Part shown: in pieces, positions 1 to 7,811 of the stretch
How the letters are laid out: each line of letters opens with the position of its first letter
Position numbering within the stretch: the stretch's first letter is position 1
IMG/VR virus record: IMGVR_UViG_3300043775_001169
Span: 1 to 27,863 of that record
Length of the DNA stretch: 27,863 nucleotides
Origin: a virus
Strand: one strand, 5' to 3'
The notes under the pieces: generated by a model
Databases searched by the model: none
What the model was told of the DNA's origin: nothing
What the model saw: only the letters and a program-made list of their open reading frames with translations
Translations under genes and position numbers: made by a program

Positions 1-126
1 CAACCAACTCACACCACTTGCAGGTGTATTCCCTACATCCCCATTATCTTTAACTTGTAACGCTGTTGTCCCCGCACTATTCTGCACCAAAAGCGATGTA
101 GTGGCGGATGTTGAGCCACTGCCTTT
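1..126. repeat. Terminal overlap, copy 1 (matches 27669-27794)
   Basis: Bases 1-126 are identical to 27669-27794 and diverge at base 127. The match lies in the same reading frame of the tail-fibre gene at both ends. The simplest reading is that the window closes on itself here, giving a long-form circle of 27,668 bp. Confidence 0.95.
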
Positions 127-993
127 GATATGAACTAATGTACTTGCGGCGGGGTTTGAATAATCTTTGTTAATTGCCACACCACCCGTAGTAGTAACTA
201 AACGCATATTGGTATTTTGAATTACAGTACCACTTACAAAAGTATAATTTGCAATATCAACCGCCCCATCATCGGTAACTTGAAATAATTTACCCCCCGT
301 ACTATTCTGCACCAAAAGTGCTGTTGTGGCGGATGTTACGCCACTGCCTTTAAAATGACCTCTTGCACTTGGCGCATTTGTTCCAACGCCCAACCTATTA
401 TTGGTATCATCCCAAAACAAGTTAGCGGCATCACTGGCAAACGCACTTCCATTGCTGAACTGAATTGCACCCGATACACCGCTTGGGTTTGCTGAAATAC
501 TAATATCACCGCTTCCCAAAAGCGATGTGCTATTGACGGTCTTAATATTTGTTGCGCTAACTAGTGTAGCCTGCTTAGCATCTAACTGCGTTTGAATTGC
601 CGAAGTTACCCCGTCCAAATATCCGAACTCCGTAGAACTTACAACGCCCGTGCCAATGTTGGCCGCGTTTATTCCTGTTGGCATATCCGCAGCGTCCAAT
701 ATATCGCCCGCAGTTACTAGCCCTTTCGCGTCGTATGTGATCTTGGTTTTTGTAGCTGCAACGATTGCAGTGTTTCCTGTTACCTTAGCGTTTAAAGCAT
801 CCTGCTGCGCGGTGCTCACTGGCTTGTTAGCGTCGCTGGTATTGTTGACGTTGTCCAACGCTAAAGCAGTCTTTAAAGCAGTCGGACTAATTTTTTTAGT
901 AGTATTCGCTGACGTGTCTACAATCGGCAGGACGTCTAGGCTCGTGTCTACCGTTACAATCGCGGTTAACTCGCTAATTTTTTGATTAGGCAT
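1..993 (-). CDS. Tail fibre / receptor-binding protein, N-terminal part (runs off left edge)
   Basis: An open frame with no stop runs from an ATG at 993 to base 1, giving 331 residues. The N-terminus MPNQKISEL followed by alternating short Ser/Thr/Asn-rich beta-type segments is typical of long trimeric tail fibres. Residues about 190-331 contain two copies of a module beginning KGSG(V/S)TSATT(A/S)LLVQNS, starting 75 residues apart. The frame continues in phase with the C-terminal part at the right edge of the window, which supports wrap-around. The expected role is host adsorption at the tail tip. It lies directly downstream of the tail-tip protein gene, with a 42-bp gap holding a TAnnTTTG box. 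The fibre assignment rests on position, composition and repeats; no receptor-binding domain can be named. Confidence 0.8.
   Translation of the reverse strand, partial: MPNQKISELTAIVTVDTSLDVLPIVDTSANTTKKISPTALKTALALDNVNNTSDANKPVSTAQQDALNAKVTGNTAIVAATKTKITYDAKGLVTAGDILDAADMPTGINAANIGTGVVSSTEFGYLDGVTSAIQTQLDAKQATLVSATNIKTVNSTSLLGSGDISISANPSGVSGAIQFSNGSAFASDAANLFWDDTNNRLGVGTNAPSARGHFKGSGVTSATTALLVQNSTGGKLFQVTDDGAVDIANYTFVSGTVIQNTNMRLVTTTGGVAINKDYSNPAASTLVHIKGSGSTSATTSLLVQNSAGTTALQVKDNGDVGNTPASGVSWL
340..420. repeat. Second terminal overlap, copy 1 (matches 27783-27863)
   Basis: Bases 340-420 are identical to the last 81 bases of the window (27783-27863), at an offset 225 bp different from the 1-126 match. 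The switch between the two matches falls in a 12-bp word (GCCACTGCCTTT, encoding KGSG) present at 115-126, 340-351 and 27783-27794. The right end therefore represents a version lacking one 225-bp (75-codon) module. Confidence 0.93.
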
Positions 994-997
994 AGCC

Positions 998-1005
998 CAA
1001 AATTA
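998..1005 (-). promoter_or_regulatory. Candidate -7 box (TAATTTTG) before the tail fibre
   Basis: The minus strand reads TAATTTTG four bases before the fibre ATG, fitting the Bacteroidota -7 consensus TAnnTTTG. No convincing TTTG -33 partner lies 17-23 bp upstream. If it is active, the mRNA would start at or next to the ATG. Confidence 0.35.
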
Positions 1006-1035
1006 CAAAGCCCCGCCGTCTATTGTGTTAACAAA

Positions 1036-3462
1036 TTACGGATGCGCTGCAATAATAAACCACTGGGTACCGTCGCAAATAATCGTGTGCGAATCGTAGT
1101 TTGTATTTAAAAGGAAGTGGTCTGTGCCGTTTATATTTTCTCCAGTGGCTGCATTAATCCTGAAGGTATGCGAGGTGCCCGACTTCACGAAGTAATATTT
1201 TTTCCCTTTCTGTGTAGCTACAGCAGGCAAATTTAATATAACAGAACCGCCCGCAGTATTTCCAATGTGCCCCTCGAAGTTTGTATCCAATGAGCTTGTG
1301 CCCGTGGTGTAAGTTTTAAAGGTGCCGTGTTCTTGTAGGTGCCACTCCATTTGCTCGTTGGCCAAATCATACTGTACCATTACCTCGTACTGGGTGTCCT
1401 GTGTTGGCACTGCTGTAGGTGCGCCGTCGGCATCGTTAACCAGGTGGCTTAGAACTAGGTCGGGCGTTCTTTGCACTTCGTCGTTTAATTTCCCGATTTG
1501 GATATCTTGATAATTTACGCGATCCTTTAAACCATTACCCAAACGCAAGCCCTCGCCTGTGGAAGTTAGCCCAGTGTAAATTGGAACCAAGCCCAACCAC
1601 TCACCGCTCCACTGCTCAGACATTGCAGAGTAAACTCCGCCGTTAAATATCCATTTAAAGCTATCAAAAGAAAGCGACTTAATAGCCGTCAAAGTTCCCG
1701 CGTCTACCCAAGTGCCTTGTATTACTGGCACAAAATCCCGATACAATCCTGCAACTCCTTGCCCTAGCATTGCCGTAGGTGATCCGTGCGTCACTGAATC
1801 CCAACCACCATACCAATCGTCTGCAATAACGTCAGCCGTTCCATTGTTGGCCAAAATATTTCCCGTTCCATATTTACTATTGGAATAGTAATACTTTGGA
1901 TTTAAAATAATTGGCGTTGAATTTAAAGCGCTGTTGGTGCCTGGGTTAAATACTTCTGTAATGTTAAAAGTAAAGTCCGGGTTATTGTATGGGCTAGCGT
2001 CTGCAAATGCGATTTGTATAGCACCCCAATAATCTTTACTGAAAACGTCTGGCGGATTTTTTGGAATACCGAAAATATTAAACCTATTTTTCCAAGCTTT
2101 TACTCCATAAACTAAAACATTTAAAGTGTCAAATCCCGCGGGCGCTGTGCTCACTTGTTTGTCAAAAACAAAACTTGTCCAGGTCGTGCTTTGATCTGTC
2201 TTTATATCCTCGTTAAATATTGGTATAACTGCGCCCGTAAAGCTATACCAAAAATAATTACGCCGATCTAATGCCATTTTATTACCAGATGAATCGGTAA
2301 GCCAAATTTGTATAGATACCCTAGTTAAATCTTCTGCGCCTGAAGGCGAGCCGCTAAATATATGACGTTGAAACTTTAATGCAAACCTTACACGCATTGG
2401 CGCTTCGTCTGGGGTTGCTCCTGTAGGTATACCAGTAAACGCCCCGCTTAAGGTCGTTGTTGTTTTGTTGTTATAGCTTCTATAAACTCCTGTATTTAGA
2501 GTTCGCTCTGTATCTATTTGCACATACTTAGCCGCGGGTTGATAGCTCATCGATGGCTTGGCCTGCCATTGCGGACGTGTAGAAGTTGCGCCCAAGGTTA
2601 CGGCGTGCGTATAGGTACCCGTTCCAATGTACTGCAGGGTATAACTGTATTGCCTATAACTAACCGTAGAATCTAAATACTCTGCTGCAGAAACCAACCA
2701 ATAAACGCCTAGCTCGTGAATAAATTGACATTGCAGTATTTCGCAAATCTGTATAATAGCCTGTTTGCAGCTTACCATATTCTCACTGGCATACTGAAAG
2801 GCGTTTACATCGATTGCGGTTAAATCCTTAAAAGCATCGTAACCCGTTACAAAAGTATTGATGTCAACCTTAAGCAGGTGGATACCTTTAATACTTGCAT
2901 CGCTAGAGTAAGGGCTAACTGCATCGCGTAGGTAATCCGTCTGCGTTCCGTTTATAACCCAATATTCTTTTAAGCCTAGCAAGTCTAAGCTGTTTCTGAA
3001 TAGCTGTGATATTTGTATTTTACCATCGGTAAACCAATCGGGGCTCACCTTAAATCCATCTAACAACTCAAACCCATCGACAGCGCCCAAAGAAACAACT
3101 GGCTTACCTTCGATTGCCTCACGCAAAAAAGTCATTTGATCAGCAATTACTCTGCCGACGTGCTGAAGTACTGAATCTTGATAAATTAATACGGCCCAAT
3201 ACTGCTCATTATTTGTGGCAAGGTTTTTAAAATCTGCCAATACTGTATTATTCGGCATTACCCAGTGCGAAGTAGATCGCGAAGAACGAATAGGATTCTC
3301 AAAAAATTTACTGCCTGAGCCGTCCCTATTTATTTCGTATCCATTTTCTGCAAGTAATAACTCCGTTCCACCTGCACCCGAACCGCTTGGAGCGTCCCAA
3401 ATTTCCACCTTGTGAAGCGCGCCCGTAATTGAATAAAAACTTCCGTAGTATTTGCGTGCCAT
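1036..3462 (-). CDS. Tail-tip / baseplate-associated minor tail protein
   Basis: A protein of 808 residues sits immediately downstream of the tape measure (1-bp gap) and upstream of the fibre, where siphophages encode distal-tail and tail-associated proteins. The first 110 residues (YYGSFYSITGALHKVEIWD, then FFENPIRSSRSTSHWVMP) resemble tail-tip proteins I associate with flavobacterial phages. The centre is beta-rich with many aromatic residues. The last 90 residues (NTAGGSVILNLPA, KGKKYYFVKSGTSHTFRI, DGTQWFII) look like a small beta domain of the kind found at phage tail tips. No catalytic motif or signal peptide is visible. The likely role is to form the tip platform that joins tail tube and fibre. 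Whether it is Dit, Tal or a fusion cannot be decided from sequence alone. Confidence 0.7.
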   Translation of the reverse strand: MARKYYGSFYSITGALHKVEIWDAPSGSGAGGTELLLAENGYEINRDGSGSKFFENPIRSSRSTSHWVMPNNTVLADFKNLATNNEQYWAVLIYQDSVLQHVGRVIADQMTFLREAIEGKPVVSLGAVDGFELLDGFKVSPDWFTDGKIQISQLFRNSLDLLGLKEYWVINGTQTDYLRDAVSPYSSDASIKGIHLLKVDINTFVTGYDAFKDLTAIDVNAFQYASENMVSCKQAIIQICEILQCQFIHELGVYWLVSAAEYLDSTVSYRQYSYTLQYIGTGTYTHAVTLGATSTRPQWQAKPSMSYQPAAKYVQIDTERTLNTGVYRSYNNKTTTTLSGAFTGIPTGATPDEAPMRVRFALKFQRHIFSGSPSGAEDLTRVSIQIWLTDSSGNKMALDRRNYFWYSFTGAVIPIFNEDIKTDQSTTWTSFVFDKQVSTAPAGFDTLNVLVYGVKAWKNRFNIFGIPKNPPDVFSKDYWGAIQIAFADASPYNNPDFTFNITEVFNPGTNSALNSTPIILNPKYYYSNSKYGTGNILANNGTADVIADDWYGGWDSVTHGSPTAMLGQGVAGLYRDFVPVIQGTWVDAGTLTAIKSLSFDSFKWIFNGGVYSAMSEQWSGEWLGLVPIYTGLTSTGEGLRLGNGLKDRVNYQDIQIGKLNDEVQRTPDLVLSHLVNDADGAPTAVPTQDTQYEVMVQYDLANEQMEWHLQEHGTFKTYTTGTSSLDTNFEGHIGNTAGGSVILNLPAVATQKGKKYYFVKSGTSHTFRINAATGENINGTDHFLLNTNYDSHTIICDGTQWFIIAAHP

Positions 3463-3463
3463 C

Positions 3464-5431
3464 TTATCCTCTGCTAGAGTCTCTATTATATCGTTCCAAA
3501 ACTATTGCCAAATCCCTGCCTTGTATCGAAGTGCTTGCTACAAATCCACTACTGTCGTTTGTCTTTAACATTCCTTTCAACTTATCAAGTGGTGCAATTA
3601 CTTCAGGGTTAGAACTCGCCCCAGGATATTCTCCCATAAGTCCGAGCGTTGGACCGCTAACTATACCACCGTCGGCAAAGGCTGTAACATTAGGACCCGC
3701 TTTTAAAGTGTTTCTTACAACTGCTGCCCCCGCCATCAAAGCAATACCTGCCGCAATCGCAGCTGCAGGGTTAGCTACAATTAAATTTTTAAAGGCATCT
3801 GTTGCAATAGCAGTAGCGACAATAGCTTTACCTAAAGTTTGCATAAATCCCGCAATCGCGCCTAGCATATTTTTACCAAAATTTTTGCCTGCGTTTTTAT
3901 CGCCTGTTGCAACGTCTGCCAGAAGTTGCGCCATATTCTCAGCCGTTTGCATTTGTAACTCGGCAAAGGCTGCATTAACAGCGGTTAAAGCTTCCTCTGT
4001 TTTGGCCGCCCATTCTGCCGTTTTAATTGCCGATGCATTTAAAGCGCTTGCGTGCTGTTGAAAACTTGCACTGTTGCGGTCCGCCATTACCTTAATTGCA
4101 TCGCTAACCTCTACAGTGGTAGCAACAACTTCAGGGCCTTCTTCAATTATATCTGTAAATAATGGCTCGCTTCTTATGTCATCCAATACAGGCGGGATCT
4201 TGTCAAGCTCCGCCAATACGTCGGCCATTGATTGCTTAACAATCGGATCCACTGGAGCCAACAAACTGCCGCCTGTATTCTTTGCGGTGAGTTGCTCAGT
4301 CTCTTTAATAACCGCTTTGGTAATCTTTATTTTTTCCTTGCCTACTACTTTAGTCGCTTCGATTTCATCCAGTGCGAGCGAGTGCACTTTATTTTGATAA
4401 GCTTCGTTTAAAGTTGTGCGAACTTGTAGGCTTTCCTTTTCGTATTTTTTACGAACTTCAGCCTGTTCTGCGGCGCCTCTAGTTATTCTTAACTCATCAT
4501 CTTGACGCCTAGCAATCAAGTGCATTGCATCAATGCCCGCCTGTTTGTATAATCCTTTTTGAGTTTCTAGGCTTTTGCGTTTTAAATCTAAAATAAACTT
4601 TTCGCTTTTTCCCTCTGCTTTTGCTGTTGCAATCGCAAGCTCCAAACGGCGCTCCTCAATTTTTATTTTCTTTTCGCCGTTAGATAGCAGCTCGCTTTGT
4701 GCTTCTTTTAAACGCTCAATATTTTTTTCAACTGCTGCAGTCTCTGCTGCAAGTTTACTTAGCAAGTATCCAACCGCTGCAATGGATGCCGTTAGGATTA
4801 CCCAAGGCCCTGCCGCTAACGCTAAATTCATTGCCCTAGTTGCTACGGTTGCGCCGTTAGTTGCTGCCGTATAAATGCTAGTAGCCGCTGCGCTTAGTCC
4901 TTGTCGCACTGCGCTTTCTGCCTGTAGGGCATTACCTACCGCAGTCAATCCGTTGACGATGGCCATAGCAGATTGCAGCTTGACCATAGCCTCCTGCAAA
5001 TCCTTTCCGCCCAAGCCTGCTAATTGCATGGCTCCCTGCATCGCTCCAAAGGCTCCCGCCGCCGCCTGCACTCCACCTAGCACAGCATCTAGTCTACGCG
5101 TATCACTCGCAAAATACCCAACTTCCGCACGCGTGTCCGCGATGCTGTCCTTCATGCGGCCCGCCTGTTTAATTATTTCATTAGCAACTTGGGCAAACTC
5201 TGGACCCAATGCCCGGGCTTCCATCGCCAACTGAGTCAACTGCCGCACGCTTCCCATTGTTGGGTTACGCGTAGCAATAGACGCCAAACGTTCCTCCATC
5301 GACTTAGCCGACTTCGCAACCTCGGCACTCATTTGGTTGCTGCTCTTTTGAACTATAGCAATGGCTTTGTTAAACCCTTCGCGCAGTTTCTCAATGTCTG
5401 CGCCAATTACAATATTTAAACTTTTAGCCAT
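3464..5431 (-). CDS. Tail tape measure protein
   Basis: This protein of 655 residues is Ala-rich and mostly helical. It has coiled-coil stretches at about 1-120 and 225-360 and hydrophobic helices at about 200-226 and 540-580. The C-terminal region reads FADGGIVSGPTLGLMGE, then NPEVIAPLDKL, a tail seen on many siphophage tape measures. It lies downstream of the G/GT chaperone genes and before the tip protein, the standard location. The protein sets tail length and is expelled during DNA ejection. At the usual 0.15 nm per residue, the length predicts a tail of roughly 100 nm. The ATG at 5431 shares its last base position with the end of the upstream gene, so the two are tightly coupled. Confidence 0.9.
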   Translation of the reverse strand: MAKSLNIVIGADIEKLREGFNKAIAIVQKSSNQMSAEVAKSAKSMEERLASIATRNPTMGSVRQLTQLAMEARALGPEFAQVANEIIKQAGRMKDSIADTRAEVGYFASDTRRLDAVLGGVQAAAGAFGAMQGAMQLAGLGGKDLQEAMVKLQSAMAIVNGLTAVGNALQAESAVRQGLSAAATSIYTAATNGATVATRAMNLALAAGPWVILTASIAAVGYLLSKLAAETAAVEKNIERLKEAQSELLSNGEKKIKIEERRLELAIATAKAEGKSEKFILDLKRKSLETQKGLYKQAGIDAMHLIARRQDDELRITRGAAEQAEVRKKYEKESLQVRTTLNEAYQNKVHSLALDEIEATKVVGKEKIKITKAVIKETEQLTAKNTGGSLLAPVDPIVKQSMADVLAELDKIPPVLDDIRSEPLFTDIIEEGPEVVATTVEVSDAIKVMADRNSASFQQHASALNASAIKTAEWAAKTEEALTAVNAAFAELQMQTAENMAQLLADVATGDKNAGKNFGKNMLGAIAGFMQTLGKAIVATAIATDAFKNLIVANPAAAIAAGIALMAGAAVVRNTLKAGPNVTAFADGGIVSGPTLGLMGEYPGASSNPEVIAPLDKLKGMLKTNDSSGFVASTSIQGRDLAIVLERYNRDSSRG

Positions 5432-5919
5432 TAGATTATAATTTTATCACCAGTTTCTAAAAGCACAAAGTCGCCACTTTCCAAAAGCAAATCAAACTCA
5501 GGAAGCGGAGCCGTATAAATATAATTAAGCAAATAGTCTTGGCTAATTTGGTATAACCCCGCAAACGCTGCCGTATCGTCCGCTGTGTGATTCTCGCCGT
5601 CGTATTCGATTACTTGCACGTAAGAATCGTTATAAGTATCTGGAGTGCTAGCGTCATCAAAAGCAACTCGCACCTGCGCAGAAAGTTCTACAGCATCCGC
5701 AAAGCTAGTAGCATAAACATTAACTTGCACCCTTGCAAATTCTGTGCGACTGTGCCCTGAGTTAGTTGGGTTGGCTGCAATGGAAACAAGGTTGTAACTG
5801 ATTGCGGGAAATGCTGACTCTTGCGGGATTCTAACGGGGTTTATCCGCGTGCCTACTAACGAAGTGACCCCCGCCGCATTGCTTAAAATTGAATAGACTA
5901 TTTTTATAGGGGCGCTCAT
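5431..5919 (-). CDS. Tail completion / tail terminator protein (DUF3168-like)
   Basis: The N-terminal 110 residues fit the DUF3168 (gp17-type tail completion) pattern: IVYSILSNAAGVTSLVGTRI, then RIPQESAFPAISYNLVS, then FARVQVNVYATSFADAVELS. These proteins cap the tail tube at the head-proximal end. The extra C-terminal tail contains two staggered copies of an LLLESGDFVLLETGD-type motif, seen on assorted phage structural proteins. The location is odd, because such genes usually sit between the gp10-like gene and the tail tube gene, whereas here it lies between the chaperones and the tape measure. It overlaps the T frame upstream by 4 bp. The family call is by pattern and is fairly secure; the exact assembly role is inferred. 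Confidence 0.72.
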   Translation of the reverse strand: MSAPIKIVYSILSNAAGVTSLVGTRINPVRIPQESAFPAISYNLVSIAANPTNSGHSRTEFARVQVNVYATSFADAVELSAQVRVAFDDASTPDTYNDSYVQVIEYDGENHTADDTAAFAGLYQISQDYLLNYIYTAPLPEFDLLLESGDFVLLETGDKIII

Positions 5920-6263
5920 GCTTTCGCGTCTGGGGTTAACTTATCAAAGACATGCGAATATAACTTTAAAGCGTCGTGAATAGATAAGTAATCGGACTGC
6001 TCCCAAGGAAATGTTAACAGACGTTTGGGCTCAATAGGTTTCTTTAAGTGCGGGGCCATGCCGGTAGCAACAGCCCAGCGGGTTATTTCCCATTGGTTGC
6101 GATACTGTTGCTGCTGAGCTTCGCGCATCCCTTCCAATTTCAAACGCCAAAAGCGAGGCGTTGAAAGTAAAAACTCGCTTTCGCTTAGCATCATTTCGCC
6201 GTAAGCAATGCGCTCAATCTTGCGCCAAGTTAGCGGGGCGCTGTCGCCCTTGGCATTTACTCC
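5916..6263 (-). CDS. Tail assembly chaperone T extension, made by -1 frameshift from G
   Basis: This frame is open from the slip point and adds about 115 residues to the upstream G protein, for a fusion of about 224 residues. The extension begins GVNAKGDSAPLTWRKIERI and continues AYGEMMLSESEFLLSTPRFW, typical of the T part of lambda-like G/GT chaperones. An internal ATG at 6194 could start a 92-residue protein, but the conserved-looking stretch upstream of it (6195-6260) has no start of its own. That favours synthesis by frameshifting. The GT fusion is expected to load tail tube subunits on the tape measure, and neither G nor GT stays in the finished virion. Confidence 0.8.
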   Translation of the reverse strand, partial: GVNAKGDSAPLTWRKIERIAYGEMMLSESEFLLSTPRFWRLKLEGMREAQQQQYRNQWEITRWAVATGMAPHLKKPIEPKRLLTFPWEQSDYLSIHDALKLYSHVFDKLTPDAKA

Positions 6264-6267
6264 CCCG
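6257..6267 (-). promoter_or_regulatory. Probable -1 ribosomal frameshift site at the G/T junction
   Basis: The minus strand reads ACG GGG GAG TAA, with a run of five G just before the G stop codon. A one-base backward slip on GGG gives GGA GTA AAT and enters the T frame, which is exactly the -1 frame and is open to 5916. It is not a canonical X XXY YYZ heptamer, because the A-site codon GAG re-pairs poorly with GGA. Slippage of the P-site glycine tRNA is the likeliest mechanism. Confidence 0.65.
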
Positions 6268-6589
6268 TTGAATCTTCAACAGGTGCAAAAAAATCTGTAA
6301 TTGCTGCCGTGAATCCTTCTAACGCGGGGCTAATTTCTTGAAACTTTTTAATGGCAGCGCCTAACTTTTGCACGGTCGGGTAAGGCGTTTTTTTATCCTG
6401 GATCTCGTAGCCTTCCAAGATTCCGTAAAACGCGCAGCTAAGTGCGAAATCCATAGACTTGGCTAAGTCCTTTTGCAGGTTTAAATCCGCAAAGGTTTCC
6501 ATCCCTGCAACCTCCATAATGTTGCGCAGGCTGTTCATGTTAAATAAAAGGGGGTGACTTGCACCCCCGATTTTTATTGTAGTGCTCAT
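6257..6589 (-). CDS. Tail assembly chaperone G
   Basis: A protein of 110 residues lies directly after the tail tube gene, the standard place for the G chaperone. The sequence has a short beta-type start (TIKIGGASHPLLFNMNSLR) followed by helices and a C-terminus ending FFAPVEDSTGE. That end contains the slip site leading into the T frame. Family resemblance is mostly by position, size and the G/T arrangement, as these proteins diverge strongly. A TAnnTTTG box ends 4 bases before the ATG. The protein is thought to bind the tape measure and recruit tube subunits, with the G:GT ratio set by frameshift efficiency. Confidence 0.8.
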   Translation of the reverse strand: MSTTIKIGGASHPLLFNMNSLRNIMEVAGMETFADLNLQKDLAKSMDFALSCAFYGILEGYEIQDKKTPYPTVQKLGAAIKKFQEISPALEGFTAAITDFFAPVEDSTGE

Positions 6590-6593
6590 GGCA

Positions 6594-6601
6594 CAAATAT
6601 A
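6594..6601 (-). promoter_or_regulatory. Candidate -7 box (TATATTTG) before the G chaperone
   Basis: The minus strand reads TATATTTG then TGCC and the ATG, in the 18-bp gap after the tail tube gene. It matches TAnnTTTG. No good -33 TTTG is seen, only a TTGG at about 19 bp spacing. It may drive an extra, possibly leaderless, transcript of tail genes. Confidence 0.35.
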
Positions 6602-6607
6602 ATACTA

Positions 6608-7045
6608 TTAGGCAACAGTGCCAATAGTCAAAGCGCCAGACCCCTGCAAGGTGCCAGTCCAAGTTGCTTTGTCGTTGTTAGGTGCGCTAAGTGACAAGCT
6701 AGTAAAGAAAGCGGTACCGCTATATTTTTCGTCGCCTGTTACGTTTGAGCTCATTACAATAGTCAATAAAGTACCTGCTAGCAAATCGGTAGCTAAGTCT
6801 TTAAAAGATTGTTGAGTTGCTCCTACGCTTGAATCATCTTCAAAGATTGCTTCAACGTTCAAAGTGTAGCCATACTCGCCGGCAATAAATTCCTTTGCGC
6901 CTGCGCTGTCTTTACTTGTTACGTCGATCATATCTTTTGAAATGTCGATAGAGTTAGAAGTTGCGTTTGCAATCTTCTTAAGTGAGCCGCTCACATCTTT
7001 ATAGATGCTTATGAGCGTGCCGTTAACTGGTCCTGTGGTTGGCAT
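6608..7045 (-). CDS. Major tail tube protein
   Basis: A protein of 145 residues, mostly beta-strand, Gly/Ser/Thr-rich and without Cys, in the style of TP901-1/HK97-type tail tube proteins. Its pattern includes LISIYKDVSGSLKKIANATS near the start, DMIDVTSKDSAGAKEFIAG at about 38-56, and a C-terminal ATWTGTLQGSGAL. It builds the hexameric tube through which DNA passes. It follows the gp10-like gene with a 2-bp gap and precedes the G chaperone, the standard order. The ATG at 7045 has no competing start nearby. Confidence 0.85.
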   Translation of the reverse strand: MPTTGPVNGTLISIYKDVSGSLKKIANATSNSIDISKDMIDVTSKDSAGAKEFIAGEYGYTLNVEAIFEDDSSVGATQQSFKDLATDLLAGTLLTIVMSSNVTGDEKYSGTAFFTSLSLSAPNNDKATWTGTLQGSGALTIGTVA

Positions 7046-7047
7046 GA

Positions 7048-7494
7048 TTATTTATATATTAAGTTATTTTTTTTAGCTAATTTGGCTAGGATTTTATCCA
7101 CGCCGTTTATAATTCCGTCGGTTACTCTGCCCGCGTTCTGGTCTAATGCCGGGCGCATGAATGGGCGCGCTTCAATGATGCCAGTATAGCGGCCTGTCTT
7201 TTCCTGTATACGCGCAACAGTGCCATATTCAAACATCGGCCCGAGGTAATTATTGTAATATTCTTTGCGCAATCCAATCAGCACTTTCGTTTTATTGTCT
7301 TTATCCTTGCCAGTAATAAAGCCGATTGATGCCGCCAAGTCTCCGCCTTCCTTTGGCGCTAGATTCTTTGCACTACTAATTATTGGTAATGCCTGAGCTT
7401 TGAGCATGCGCTGAAATTCGGGGTTATCGATTTCGACCCCCATTGCTTTTAAGGCGTCTATAACCTCGGCAATATTTTCAACGTTTTTGCTCAC
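7048..7494 (-). CDS. HK97 gp10-like head-tail connector / tail completion protein
   Basis: A protein of 148 residues matching the HK97 gp10 pattern. It has a helical start, then AKNLAPKEGGDLAASIGF (removal of a tail-to-head clash is typical of this family), a basic beta region with GLRKEYYNNYLGPMFEYGT, and RPFMRPALD near residue 125 followed by a C-terminal helix. The motif order, EYGT then ARPFMRPA, is characteristic. The gene lies between the head-closure and tail tube genes and overlaps its upstream neighbour by 4 bp. The protein helps join head and tail. Confidence 0.85.
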   Translation of the reverse strand: MSKNVENIAEVIDALKAMGVEIDNPEFQRMLKAQALPIISSAKNLAPKEGGDLAASIGFITGKDKDNKTKVLIGLRKEYYNNYLGPMFEYGTVARIQEKTGRYTGIIEARPFMRPALDQNAGRVTDGIINGVDKILAKLAKKNNLIYK

Positions 7495-7811
7495 TCTGTT
7501 AGTTCCGTTTGTAGCTTCAAATATAAATTCCTTGCTAGGTTTGCAATGTTAACAATGTTATGATTCAAGCCCGCGTCAACTATTCTATGCTTAACGCTTA
7601 CCGCTGAATTATAGCGGATAGTATAGTAAACGATTTGCTTATGCTCTCTGCGGTCGGCATTCACTTGCTCGCTTCCGCTTTCCTGTTCTACGCGCTGAGC
7701 CCAAGCCGTTGCGTATTCAGTCCACGTTTGTAATTTCTCACCTGTATTCGCGTCGATAGTTTCCGCATAACTCTGCAAACTAACTAGTACATCCATAGAT
7801 CCCGACTGCAT
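7491..7811 (-). CDS. Head closure / head-tail joining protein
   Basis: A beta-rich protein of 106 residues fitting the phage head-tail joining family (SPP1 gp16 / HK97 stopper type). It shows DVLVSLQSYAETIDANTGEK near the start, WTEYATAWAQRVEQESGSEQ in the middle, then HKQIVYYTIRYNSAVSVKHR. The spaced W-A-x-V and HRI pattern is typical. It acts as the stopper that keeps DNA in the filled head and docks the tail. The ATG at 7811 overlaps the stop of the connector gene (TAATG), a coupling seen repeatedly in this genome. Confidence 0.83.
   Translation of the reverse strand: MQSGSMDVLVSLQSYAETIDANTGEKLQTWTEYATAWAQRVEQESGSEQVNADRREHKQIVYYTIRYNSAVSVKHRIVDAGLNHNIVNIANLARNLYLKLQTELTE

Noticed and set aside
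1-126. Terminal repeat as a physical direct terminal repeat of the virion
   Set aside because: The matches lie inside one coding gene, are not prefix equal to suffix, and have two different offsets. An assembly break in a repeated, variable gene explains them better.
650-985. Plus-strand open frame of 111 codons
   Set aside because: It is antisense to the open tail-fibre frame and has shadow-like composition (Val/Ala/Leu runs from reversed repeats).
3429-4061. Plus-strand open frame of 210 codons opposite the tape measure
   Set aside because: Antisense to an Ala-rich coding region, which commonly produces long Ala/Ser/Pro shadows; no upstream start signal or domain.
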